Assembly: GCA_036245805.1 (NCBI GenBank)
Contig: BTRK01000006.1
Coordinates: forward strand, 36,212,901 to 36,276,900
Reading direction: 5' to 3'
DNA: 64,000 nt
Source: Pristionchus mayeri
Taxonomy: Eukaryota > Nematoda > Chromadorea > Rhabditida > Neodiplogasteridae
Each line of letters opens with the position of its first letter. Positions within the stretch are counted from its first letter, which is position 1. Shown here in pieces: positions 48,301-59,700 of this stretch. The notes beneath the pieces were generated by a model. The model was not told where the DNA came from. It saw nothing but the letters and a program-made list of their open reading frames with translations, and made no database searches. The position numbers and the translations under genes were made by a program.

Positions 48301-51300
48301 ACGTGATCATCGAGATGGACGAACCGGCCCAAAAGCATCAGACGACTCGCTCCCTCAAGATGAATCCCTTTTGGGAAGAAACCTTCGATTTGTAGGTCTT
48401 CACACTGTCTCTATTTCTGCAAATGCATCTACTTATGCAAAAAAAATCCATATTTGTCTTTTCAGCGACCTCACTCCTGCTAGCGAGGAGATTCTCTTCG
48501 AAGTGTACGATGCGAAGGGGAAGGACGGCGACAAGACCTTCCTCGGATTGGCCATCGTCAACTTCGAGGAGATCAGAAGGAGTGGAGAGGCCGTGCACAT
48601 GTTCCAGCTGCAGGGAAGACCCTACAAGAGCGACGCCGTCGATGGAATGCTCACATGCAAGGTGAGGGATGCGTTGAATATTGTGGCCTACTAGAGTGGT
48701 TTGGAGTCGTAGTAGGCACTGTTTGGTCTACAGGCAATGAATGGATCGTAAAGAAGATGCAATTTCGTTTATGAGTTTTCGTTTATGAAAAATTTTCCTC
48801 CTCATAATATGGATTCAGTCAACTTCGATTCCTGTAAGGCAATGTGACGAATGCAATAATCACAACGATTTCAGTTCGATTTCTACTACGATCCCAACCT
48901 CGTCTCCGCTGGTAAGAAAGTGGATCAAGTGACAATCAAGAGGAACGACGGCAGCGAGTTCAGAGAGACAGTGAGCACCCAGAGAAGACAAATCTACGAT
49001 CCCATGGGTAATCATTTTGAAATTCAGAGGCAAATTCATTCTTTATCCTTTTATTCTACTCATGTAATACATTTAGACAATTTCGACGAACCGATCATTC
49101 CTACTAAGACGACGGTTATCTCAGTGAAGGCTGTAGAAAGACAGGTACTTCTTTTCCGGCTAATTCGATGCTTCAGAAAAAAATGATTCATTGGATACTT
49201 GTCTATGTAATTATGCCCAATGGAAAAATAACAAATTTTCAGCCGCCTCCTCCTAAGGACGCCTCGAAGGGTCTTATGTCCGCCATGCGAACCTCCACTG
49301 AGAAAGTGGTGCCCGAGTCGCCCCGTCACAAGGAGAGTCCGTACATATTCGATCAACAAGCAAGTCTCGACGTCAAACGGACTGTGCCCGTCCAAGAAAT
49401 CGTCAACAACAGAATGAGCGCAGCTAGCGAACCCGAGTCCTCCCACTTGAAACCAGGAGAGACGAGCGAGGAGAGAGGACGAGGTAAAAATTCTCCAGAA
49501 ACATTCACAATGAACAAACATCGGCGTCTCGACTGTTCTGTGTTCCGAGTAACAGACCATTTTTGCAACGACACATCATGGATTATTTGTAGGGCGAGAG
49601 AAGGCGAACGGGACGGCGAAGCGAGATCACTCCTTCTTCTCTGATCTACGAGAGAGATTGAGTGGACGAGGGAAGAAGGCAGACAGGGCGAGGAGTGTCG
49701 ACGTCGCCGGAGATGATCTGGAAGAGGCAGTGAGTCTGCCACCCAGCAGAGATCACTCACAGACCAGATGGGCTGGTATGCCATTTATCTTATTTTCATC
49801 TCATTTTCATGTCATAATTCATGAGTTAATAAAACACACTATCCGAGAGAACCGAAATAGACTTGGCACTGGCCGAAAACTCGGATTCATTCTAACTTCG
49901 CCAATATGTAGTACTCGACGAGGGAAACATACGAGCGTCGATAGAATTTCGATTCGCGTCCGCGCGCGCGGCAGCGCGGATCTTGTAACAATCTACCGTA
50001 ATCATCAAACATTTTTCTATCTATTCCAATCACTGCGGCGGTAGGGGAATGGGTCGGCGGGCAAATTCTAAGACTTTTTTACTCCGGGGAATTTTTCGAT
50101 CAGATTCCATCTAACGCCAGAAATCGATAATTCCACTTTTCCTTCCGACGTTTTTGTACGTCCCAGAAAATTTTTCAAGAAACATGCAATTTTTTATTTG
50201 TGTTTCCGCATCTATTTATATCGATGCACACTTGACAACGGCGCAATTGAAATCCGCCCCGAAGTTAGGTAACCAGGTCAAAAGATGCCTCGAAACGGGA
50301 TTATGGTGTAAAGAATACTGTAACCGCTTTTTCCAAATATGCTTAATTTCATCAAAATTAATTAAAAACGCCTTATTAACGATGTATGGACTTCGCTGAC
50401 GAAACACGTGAAAGAAAATAATCATCACATATTAAAATAACGAAATTATGAAAAAGCGGTTACAGTATTCTTTGCACCACAATCCACTTTCGAGGCATCT
50501 TTTGACCTGGTTACCTAACTTCGGGGCGGATTTCAATTGCACCGTTGTAATCAAGTGTGCATCGATACAAATAGATGCGGAAACACAAATAAAAAATTGT
50601 ATGTTTCTTGAAAAATTTTCGGGGACGTACAAAAATGTCGGAAGGAAAAGTGGAATTATCGATTTCTGGCGTTAGATGGAATCTGATCGAAAAATTCCCC
50701 GGAGTAAAAAAGTCTTAGAATTTGCCCGCCGACCCATTCCCCCTACCGCCGCAGTGATTGGAATCGATAGAAAAATGTTTGATGATTACGGTAGTTTGTT
50801 ACAAGATCCGCGCTGCCGCGCGCGCGGACGCGGATCGAAATTCTATCGACGCTCTTATATTTCCGTCGTCGTGTACTACATATTGGCGAAGTTAGAATGA
50901 ATCCGAGTTTTCGGCCAGTGCCAAGTCGCTGAAGAAATATGTTGATTTTCTCAGATAGTGTGTTATAAGAGACAGGAAAGTGATTTAGAAATTGCTTTGC
51001 AATTGAAATAGTTAGACAGTCAAAGAAATGTGTTGAGGAGTCGACGGTAAGAACCGTCGATACTTCGAGACGACGTCCGTCGGAGGTCGATCAGGAGAGT
51101 CGACCAAGTCCCTCTACCAACACAGCACACTACTACTAGAGATAGTGGAAGGATCGGAGAAAAAGTTGGCTCTATCTTAGAATGTATTAGTTTTGAATTC
51201 GACTGCAGATACTTCCTTATTCCCCCGAATATTCTCAATGAGCCCGAGGCGGTTCGATTATTGAAGAAGGGCAAGAAACTCCACATCTACAACGAGCACA

Positions 51301-52007
51301 CCTTCGTAGCTGTCAAAATTAAGGGGTGAGGAGAGAAGCCAAAGTCGAAGCAGATTGACTCTAGTAGTCTAACTTTACGCCAAAAACAGATTATTTTTTT
51401 GAGTTTAGAACACCCTCAGAGTACGAAGGCAGAAGTTTAAATAATATTAAATACTTTCTTTTAGCGGCGCCATTTGTAACGTGTGCCAAGGCCGAATCGG
51501 CCGGAGTTTCTCAAAACAAGCATACCAGTGCAGAGGTTGGATTTCTTCGAAATTTCTGCTTTAGTTATTTGAAACATGATATTTTAAAAACATTGTTTTT
51601 TTTGTGAATTGCAAAATTTCGAGGCTTTATTTTCGAGATTAGTAAATCGAATCTGTTGCAATGTTCTCTTTGAGACTGCAAGATGGTGTGTCACAAGTCC
51701 TGTCACTACAAGACGGATACATTCTGCACCGAGTCGACAGTCTCTCGACTACACATGTCAGTGCCCTCCTTTGATCTCTTCGCACGCGGAACCCTCGGCC
51801 ATCATCCCGCCCAGATTGAATAATCATCCCCCGATCTCCCATCTTCCCAGTCGCTTTCACAAACGGGCACCTCTCCCTATCACTCCTCTCCCCTATCACT
51901 CCTCCTCCTTTCCCCTAACGCTTCTTTTCAGCTCGAAGGACGTCGACTGGAATGAGTACTTCACTCAACAAGCCCCGCATGAATTCATTTCCTACGATGG
52001 AGTTTAA
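44332..52007 (+). CDS. SMP-C2-C1 lipid-transfer protein, TMEM24/PDZD8-like
   Basis: Twenty exons give 875 aa: 44332-44554, 44629-44797, 45363-45480, 45589-45693, 45823-45942, 46091-46213, 46351-46494, 47695-47832, 47982-48072, 48289-48391, 48466-48661, 48875-49007, 49077-49144, 49243-49483, 49593-49775, 51038-51164, 51209-51325, 51465-51535, 51675-51756, 51932-52007. Two hydrophobic segments anchor the N-terminus. An SMP domain spans about 132-334 (EVIQWLFNNLHKIPDP; SRSLVDDAV). A C2 domain spans about 394-510 (VVEPYVIIEMDEP; MNPFWEETFDF). Linkers are Pro-rich, then basic (RERLSGRGKKADRARS). A C1 zinc finger at about 791-840 has HTF, CNVC, QC, CKMVCHKSC and FC in order. SMP proteins move lipids at ER contact sites; C1 binds diacylglycerol or phospholipid. 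TMEM24 has SMP-C2 and PDZD8 has SMP and C1. The first exon and the end of exon 46091 are the weakest joins. Confidence 0.82.
45259..45338. repeat. (GA)n microsatellite
   Basis: About 80 nt of uninterrupted GA repeat in the intron 44798-45362, ending roughly 25 nt before the acceptor of the first SMP exon. Confidence 0.92.
46517..47575. mobile_element. Foldback element in intron 7 of the SMP-C2-C1 gene
   Basis: Arms of about 430 bp (46517-46945 and 47135-47575) are diverged inverted copies around a 190-bp centre. Both arms translate to the same peptide-like phrase (FPILSDLGLS, LPLAPDDVAS) on opposite strands, which is an effect of inversion rather than a gene. The right arm has several substitutions and indels relative to the left. 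The element makes up most of the 1.2-kb intron 46495-47694. Confidence 0.8.
49830..50967. mobile_element. Foldback element in intron 15 of the SMP-C2-C1 gene
   Basis: Arms of roughly 520 bp (about 49830-50350 and 50440-50967) are highly similar inverted copies around a short centre. The ends match as AACACACTATC followed by a GAGA-like stretch. Each arm has a CG-rich palindromic patch (CCGCGCGCGCGG-like, near 49,960 and 50,820). The peptide-like phrase NFSRN-QFFICVSAS seen on both strands is an inversion artefact. The element occupies most of the intron 49776-51037. Confidence 0.85.
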
Positions 52008-52477
52008 CCACATCGCACATGCCACGTTTCCCTTTCCTCCACCTAACTATTGCTCAATTACAGTATTGCACTTGCTCACATTAGCTTAGATTATCAATTT
52101 CATAATTTCTGCCGTGTTTTTCTCTGTTCCCCTTCTCTCTTTCTCTGTCCAGGCCCTCAACACTCAAACGATCGATATCACCGGATGGCGAAGAGAAGAA
52201 GAAGGAAGAAGGTGTCCGACCACCCCGGAGATTCCCCTCCTCTCTCTCCCTACTCAGTTCATGTCTCCATAGAGAAGACTAATCACACTTCTCTGCTATC
52301 CCTTCTTCCAGTGCTCATCTGAGAGCGCGTATCACTGATTGCCATGAGAGTCATTTCACGCCCGTGTTTCACTGTATCGATAAAGAAAAGACATGCTACT
52401 CGTCTGTGAACCGGATGGTTGTGTACGGGACTGAGAGTGGGTCGAATGAGGGCATGGTTGAGTGCATTTGCTAGTCC
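52008..52477 (+). other. Spacer between SMP-C2-C1 and DNAI7-like genes, with possible alternative exon
   Basis: An exon-like segment opens after CTGTCCAG at 52154. It is in the right phase to follow the C1 exon ending 51756 and would code STLKRSISPDGEEKKKEEG as an alternative C-terminus. A weak X-box-like site lies at 52338-52351. The two genes share a strand and are 470 nt apart, so joint transcription cannot be excluded. Confidence 0.4.
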
Positions 52478-55118
52478 ATGAGTGTCTCTGAGCGGTCGAG
52501 AAGTGGAGAGGGAGACTACTGGGAGGAAACTCAGGTCTGCAATTTCCGATCATTTACGAATCTCCGAAATCCAGTTTTTGTAATCACTTTCCTTGATTTT
52601 TCACTCTCCTATGAACGGATTTGTCAATGATGAAGATAGGAATAGTAGGGTATTGTCAGTACCGCGAATTCATTGGATTCTTCAGTGGGAACGCTATGTG
52701 AACGGCGAGATTCTCTACGATATTTCGGATGTTCGCGTGGCGAATACAATCAAGACCTGGTTGGAGGGGGAGACACCGAGGCTAACGAGGGAGAAAGTAC
52801 AGCAATGGCTGTCGGATATCCAGAGAGTGAAGGGACAAACAGGGAATGCTGCCAATACGCCATTTGCAGTGGAGTTTGTTGATTGCAGAACGGAAGTGTG
52901 ACAAGATCAACGCGAATCTGTATGAACATTTAGAGGAGGTTGTCGTCGTATCTTGTGTGGGAAACAATGGAATGTTCAGGTCATATCAATTCTGGTTGGT
53001 TGTACGGAGAATCTGGTTACATTGTGGACGTTGTCGACGATGAAGTTGACCTCGATTTTGGAGAGGAAGAACGAGATGACGTCGACGAACGAGTTCATAA
53101 ATCTCTCATTCTGGCAATTGTCGAGCGAGAGAAAGTTGCGTGAGAAGGAAGACGTCAGTGGGAATATTCACTCCATTCCAGGAACAAGATGCTCTTCTTC
53201 CCTGGGATTCAGATTGAAGTGACCACTTTCCTGCAGAGTGTAAGAGTGATCAGCACTCATGATGTATTCACGGAGGAACTCGAACATTTCTTCTCCATTG
53301 CAGATGCAGGTCGAATTGTGTAGCCTCACACAGAATTTTTACTGCATCTCTCGCACAGTAATTAACTGTCTCAGAGTACCTGTACCACTTCGATTACATG
53401 GACCCGAAGAAAGAGGAGAAGGACGAGGAGACGGGTTCACTCCGATCAAAGAAGTCCATTAACCTCACGACCCCTAGGAAGAGCAGCTCGGTGAGGAGGA
53501 TAAGCAAGATGTCGGAGAGTACGAGTTCATCGCTACTGTCAGTTTTCTCTTCCTATTCTCTAATGACCCCCTGCATTTGGAAGAGCGAAATTGCGTCGTC
53601 TGAACATTGATACGAAGCGAGTAGCTGTACCCAAGAAGAAGCCGGCCCCCAAGAAGAAAGTGAAGAAGAAGACGGTCAAGATGAGGACAGGAGAGGAAGT
53701 GAAGGTGAACTGGTCAAGAAGAAGCAGTATGAGAAGATCAAAGTTCCAGGCTGCTCTCCTGGCCGAAACTACCTCAGTATCCCACCCGACTTATGTTCCA
53801 ATTTCGAACGTCGAGGAAACAGCAGAGTCAATCATGGCAGCAACTCATCTAATTGACCTGAAAAACGAGAGTATGATCGGGCAGGTGTACCATATCAAAT
53901 CTTACAACACCTTCTCGCGAAAGAAACAGAGCGGAGCTTGGCTAGTTCACACGGGTCAGTGTGGATGTGATAGCCTGGTAGAATGGTGTCAATCCAGAGA
54001 AGGAGATGGATCCGTTCGAGCTCACCGGCGAATTGCTTCTCGTTAGTCTGAAAGTTCCCGTCGAAGAGGCGAGTTTCATTTCTGAAATGGGGAGAGAGAT
54101 GGCGTGATTGCTCTCAGGTTTTCATGGGTCCAGTGGAGCCAACGATGGCATTTCAAGAGGAGGAGGGAGGAACTTGGAAGAAGGGAGTATTCACGACACA
54201 CACTCAATTCGACCAAAGTGAAGATTGATGAAAAGTTTAGAAGCAAATTCTACTTCAGACACATTCGTCATGAGCACTCGACTTTCGAAATTTGGAAAAA
54301 TCGCGCTGTTTCAGTGCAATGACTTCCACTTTCCATACAGGTTTTTTCTTATTGTTTATTTAAAATTACTTGAGAAGTATTTCCAGAAAATGGAGCACTC
54401 AATTCCACAGAGACGCCGTCATCTTCCACTTGCATACTAGTACTGTCGCGCTCAGTTTTCAGTTCGAGGTTGAGTCCCCGTTCCCCCCTCCTTCCCTCTT
54501 CCTCCCCCTTTTTCTCTCTTTCTCCTAATCGCATTCAGAATCACACAATAATGCTGGAGACACAAACGGGCGACGAGTTCAGCAAACTCCGCTCACTTCA
54601 TGGGAAGAAGCTCTCACTCCAGGTTCGTTGGTTCCTGCTCCTCTGCTGACGTTTTCCCTTTAGGAGATGGCGATACAGATGAACAGACACGGGGTGTACA
54701 TCTTCCCTAACGAGTCTATTCTGAGGAAGCACAAGGGACAAGTTAAGGTAATCTGAGAAGGGGGAGGAAGTCACGCGTCCCTTTCCCTTCCCAGAACGAG
54801 GACTTGGAGATCTTCGTTGCACGACACATTTGCCTGCACAGACTGGAGGCCCATTCGAGTAGAATGAATAGCTCGCTCCATGTCAAAACAGTCATGGTGA
54901 ATCTCCCTTCCAAAACGGTCAGTCATCCCGACTATACTACTCTGAGAGAGGAGGTATTTGAGATGCAAGTGGCTAAGGTAGGCACGAATTCCTACGAGAT
55001 TTCCTATGGCCAAGACACGGGAGGAATGCATCCGAAGGAGAAGACAACATGCAGGGCAACCCTCTCGAACGTCTTCCGATGGATGCTCATCACTCGTTCC
55101 ATCTCACTAACCAAATAG
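52478..55118 (+). CDS. DNAI7/CASC1-like axonemal dynein-associated protein
   Basis: Fourteen exons give 636 aa: 52478-52534, 52686-52826, 52870-52938, 52980-53134, 53182-53309, 53375-53537, 53584-53954, 53998-54068, 54118-54217, 54259-54340, 54387-54468, 54539-54622, 54664-54747, 54795-55118. An in-frame stop precedes the ATG. The N-terminus has YWEETQWERYVNGEILYD and an IKTWLEGE helix like the CASC1 N-domain. A KKKPAPKKKVKKKTVK basic stretch follows near residue 250. The C-terminal third fits CASC1 best: LSKFGKIALFQCNDFHFPY, then AIQMNRHGVYIFPNES and a Cys near the end (TTCRATLSNVFRWML). DNAI7 assists axonemal dynein in motile cilia. The segment 53705-53749 may be a 45-nt in-frame intron. 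AATAAA follows the stop. The homology call is from memory. Confidence 0.68.
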
Positions 55119-55162
55119 TTTATGCCATCGACTCATGAATAAATACATCTGTCCTCTACTGC

Positions 55163-56123
55163 TCACTGATGGTAGGGATTGGTGGGCGCGAATCGGCTAA
55201 TATCCGGCAGTGGTTCCATCTTCGTCGGCTGTCCGTAGTCGTAGCCTACGTGCTGCTGCTGCAGATGCTGCTGATGAGGGGGCGGAGCCATCGATGACTG
55301 CACTGGCTGGTACTCGGCACGCATCATCGGGTCCGCACCCGCTCCTCCGACTGCATTGCGCTCCTGAAACAATTTGAGGTCCCCGGGGAGTCGGAATAGA
55401 TTTTCGGCGCGCACAAACCTTTCTAATGCGAGAAATGGCGAAGAGAAGACCGAATCGAACTAGGAGATGCACGAGGAAAGCAAGGAAATAATAGAAGTCG
55501 GAACCTGAAGTGGGGATCCAATTACTATGAGTATGGAAGAGAAAAACAAACCTTCTTTCGTGGTTCTGCCATTGTAGTAGATAGCAATAACGAAGATGTC
55601 CAGCAAGGAAGCCACAGCCTCCAACCCCCTGAGAGAATGTAGGGGAATATGGCATCACAGGTTGCATGGATTGGTGTGGGGAGAACGACAATATGGGATA
55701 GAGAAAAGAACATCGTGTTGATCAATGCTATCTTTGTATGACCTTTCAAGAAGTGAACGATGAAAAACTCACATGAGATGTATCAGTGTCAGATCGAGGT
55801 GCGCCGTCGTGCAGGCAATCCAGAATCCGGCGACGAGGAAAGCGTTGTAGTAGGCGTAGACGTTAGGCGTCCACTTGGAGAGATACACGAGTGAGGAGAG
55901 AGAGAAGTGCGCGAAGAAACCAGCCTTGAGTACGAGCTGCAAGGAAGTTTTGGAGTAAGAGATTCAGAATTATCTGCGCACTTAGAGGAAAATAGAGGAG
56001 GAAAAATAAAGGAACGTTCCTCTATACTCCTTTGCATTGTTTATTATTTCAGAGGAAACGTACGGCATGGTCGAAGCTCTTGGGTAGTTGGTTGAAGGGA
56101 CTGGCCACTGGCGGTGGTTGCAT
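55163..56123 (-). CDS. AGTRAP-like multi-pass membrane protein with Gln-rich tail
   Basis: Five exons give 195 aa: 56064-56123, 55773-55936, 55552-55628, 55419-55504, 55163-55363. Hydrophobic segments start at LVLKAGFFAHFSLSSLVYL, YNAFLVAGFWIACTTAHLD, HLMGLEAVASLLDIFVIAIY and YYFLAFLVHLLVRFGLLF. The order, with a helix ending in SIDA/LTLIH-like then LDIVHI/LDIFVI-like residues, resembles AGTRAP (angiotensin II type-1 receptor-associated protein), an endosomal and plasma-membrane modulator of GPCR trafficking. The cytosolic tail is His/Gln/Pro-rich (PPPHQQHLQQQHVG) and ends NPYHQ. It converges on the DNAI7-like gene with only 44 nt between stops. The family call is moderate. Confidence 0.68.
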
Positions 56124-56747
56124 CCTTCTGGGGGGAAAAAGGGAGAGTCGTGTGAGTGTGCTTGCTTCTCTTCTCTTCTCGGAGACGACAAGACGCCGCC
56201 TCCCTCCCGAGGTCCCTTCCCTCCTCTCCTATCTCACCCTCCTCTTCTCCCTCTTCCCCTCTCCCACGAAGACCCCGATAGACGGAGAGAAACAAACCGC
56301 ATTGGAAAGATTACCCAGTCTCAAAAGTCACCCATCTGATCCCACTACAATTGTGCGGCATTCCAAAACAATGAGTGGAGTGGAAACTAGAATGAATCTG
56401 CGCGAAAGGGAGAAGTACTCTTCCTCTCTCTCAAAAGAGTAGTGGATAGAAGATTCTGGGACTGGATTTAGCGAGGCTCTTTCTTCTCTTTTTTCCATTG
56501 CGAGTCCTATGCAGGTCGCAGAAATGTGGTTTGGAGAGGATAAATAGTGTGAATTCGAGAAAAGAGTTGAGCGCGGAGGGCCATAAAACGTAGAAGATAA
56601 ATTGAGTCGAGAACGGATAGTGAGAGATAATAGATTTGTGGCCAATTCGGGAGAGCAGAACTCATCTCGAACAGTTTGGTGGAGGAGGAGAAGGACGACG
56701 GGGTGGGACACCACCCGGTGCGCAACCCAGCAGTCACTCGAAGCGCC
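56124..56747. other. Divergent intergenic region
   Basis: Shared 5' region of the AGTRAP-like (-) and PH-PTB (+) genes, CT-rich in 56,210-56,270. Nothing supportable was found. Confidence 0.5.
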
Positions 56748-59700
56748 ATGGCTCGATCGGAGGTGGGAACCGGGGAGACAAATCAAAATATCAGGTGAGC
56801 AGTTCGTTTTTCGCTCCCATCTGTTCACCGAGTTGAGAATAGCCCTTGCATTGATTAGACAAGGAGTGTATTCGTGTGCTGTCTCTCTCTCTCTCCCCTC
56901 TATCCCCCCGCCGATCACCCAAATCGGCGGCGTCTCTCTTCACAGCACGCACTCTCTCCTCCTCATCTTTTTCGCTCCCCCTCTCTCCGTCTCTCTCTCT
57001 CTTTCTTCCTTGCTGCATCAGCCCTTTCACTCCTTTCGTCACTTTACTTCCCCATTTATATCCTATTGTTTCGCTCGCTAAATCATAATTGCATAACACG
57101 CGCAGATTTGTCGAATTATCGCCCACTCACGAAAATACGGAGGCGATTCGGTCGGTGTGTGATATGCGAGAGGTGGTCGACCTCAATGCGACTGGCCTCT
57201 CCATCGAATCCCCCGGAAGACTACTCAGGGGAAAATCAGTACGTCTCCCTCTCACTATTTTCACTCGCAGTAAATCACATTCGAATGCGCATCTCGCCAT
57301 CTTTTTGCATTCCAATAGTCCAGATGTCTCGTAGTGATGGAGGAAGAAGAAGTTCATTCCATCTCTCAGCAGTCTTACTCATCATATTTCAGTGGGCGAG
57401 TCGATACTTCGTGTGCAAGAAGCAGTCGGATCTCTCCTCGCCCATCTTCGTCATCTACAAGAACGCCTCCAGAAGGAGATCCTCCCACTACAAGTACCAG
57501 GTCTCCCTCCAGTCCTATCTGGGCATAGAGAGCAGTGAGTGCCATGCTGATCTTGAAATTGCACCCCTCTGTCACAGGGGTGCGGCTAGGCTAATGATCA
57601 GGATCCTATTTGATCTCTCTTCTACTCACTTCTTTCTCCTGGCAGGAATATAAATTGAAATTGTCGCAGGTTTCGAGCTGCATAAGCAGTCGCACACGCT
57701 GGCTGTGCTAACCAAGGAGCAGGTGCTGATTCTCGCTTTCGCCGAAGTCAAGAACGTCATCATCTGGGAGTCGTGGATTCGGAATGCGTGTGGGCAGAGT
57801 GAGCACTGCTTCCAATTCACTTCCATCACTCTTGCTAATCGTTGATCGGGTGCAGGTCAGTGTTTCTTCATGCAATTACTGAGTGCACCGAAGGGATCGA
57901 GAGCAGTCAATTGCAAGGAAGTCCGACTGCATCTCCACGTGGGTTTAGCCCTTCATTTCGTATCTTTGTTTCTGCGCTTCCTCCTCATTTCAATCGTCAA
58001 TTTCGCTGTAAATCTGCTCTTCCTGCTGCTCATTTCCGATTCATTCACATCATTATCCTTGATTTCCACTTGCTCTTTCTTCTGTTGTCATGCGATCATT
58101 GTCTTCACTCGGAATTCGTTGCAGAATTCGCATCTGTCCATAATCCACGGTCGCCCGCAAGAGATTGTCCTATGCGTTTCTCTCTTCGAGATTCGAATCT
58201 TCTCTCGGACTCCTGCCAAGTTTTCCTTTGCTTCTTCCTCTATCGAATCCTCGTCGAACTGCTACTCTCTGAAGTGTGCCCGTCTCGATATCTTCTACAA
58301 GCTACTCGAGAAAGCGATGAGTCGAGTGAGTAGAGGGATAATATGGATGGATGGAATGGGATCACTCACTCATCGCTCCTTATCAAGTCGATCGAGAGAG
58401 AGAGAGAATGCATAAATCACAATTGGGCTTACGAGAGAAATGGAGATGAAGATGGAGTGAGAGAATTCAATAAGAGAGAGAGAGATAAGGAGGGGTGAGC
58501 TAAGTGCGGTTCTTTTTTCGCCATGTTTCGATAGGGATGGAAGAGGAAGGAGAAAACTGCGAATGAAGAGAGCGAAGGGGGAAAGTGAAAGGGGAAGTTC
58601 CGTGGGTGATTGATCCTGGTTGTAGAGTGGACTACAGCTGTATCTCAATCGAACAGCTGGAACAGAGGGAGAATGGATAGGAAAACTGATCAATGAGGAG
58701 GAACCTCCGATTAAAAAGGTTTGAATTAACAGTGAAAAGTGATGGACTAACATAAATTCTTCAGAACGTAGCCAGTCGAACTCATTCCGAAAGCTTTAAC
58801 GCGGTATTCAATGCCAAACCAAACGGGAATATATCTTCGATCTACTTTGATAAGGAGAAGTCGAAATCGGGGTGAGCTTGAAGTTGACAAGCTTGTATGA
58901 TTTGCTATTTTCAGGATGTTCTATGAGTTACCTGCAGTAGATAAAATTACTCGCACGATGTCATGTACGTGTCTTTTCTTCATTGTTTTAAATTATTTTA
59001 AAGTGGAAATTTTTTTTGATCAATGTGGTTGCAGTAGCCAGTTACAAAGCTTTCCAAGAGATGCCTCGATTTATCGTCCTCAATAGAGGAGTCAGTCGAG
59101 ATTCGAGTTTTCGATCGAATACTGAAGAGGAGCACGACTATCGGAAGGAAAGTCCCGAACGATGGGAGAGCCATGACGGTATATTTTCAACCATTTTCAA
59201 TTACAAATTATTTTTACTTAAGAGGCGTCGAGTCTCGCCTCTAACATCAACTACGCCAACATCTCACGGTGTGAAATGAATAAGAGTAAGTGTGATGTGT
59301 GAACAAGTTTCATTGTCTCGCTCGATTAGATCACAACGTGCGCTTTTTGCAGGTCCGGAAATGGCGGGGATGGACAGGTCACGGTCGAGGACGTCGTTGG
59401 CGAGTGAGAGATCGGGACCGAATGAGAACGACAGAGGAGGACGACGTCGCAGTGATAATTCAGTCACGAGCAACACCCATTCCTCGTTCATCAAGAGACG
59501 AAACAACCTGAGGTTAGATCCCTTCTCTCTTTTTCTCAATTACACGTTCCCTTCGTCCCTTCACATGATCACTTCCGTCACTCATCGGTCACAGTTCGTT
59601 TTTTGGGTGGGCCATAGCCTATTTCGGAACGTTTCTATTCGTGGCGAAGGAATAGGAACGATAATAGCGCACCTCTTCCTGTTTTTCACCCTTTTCATTA

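Noticed and set aside
50154..50632. Apparent conserved Cys-containing small protein on both strands
   Set aside because: Again an inverted-repeat artefact within the intron 49776-51037.
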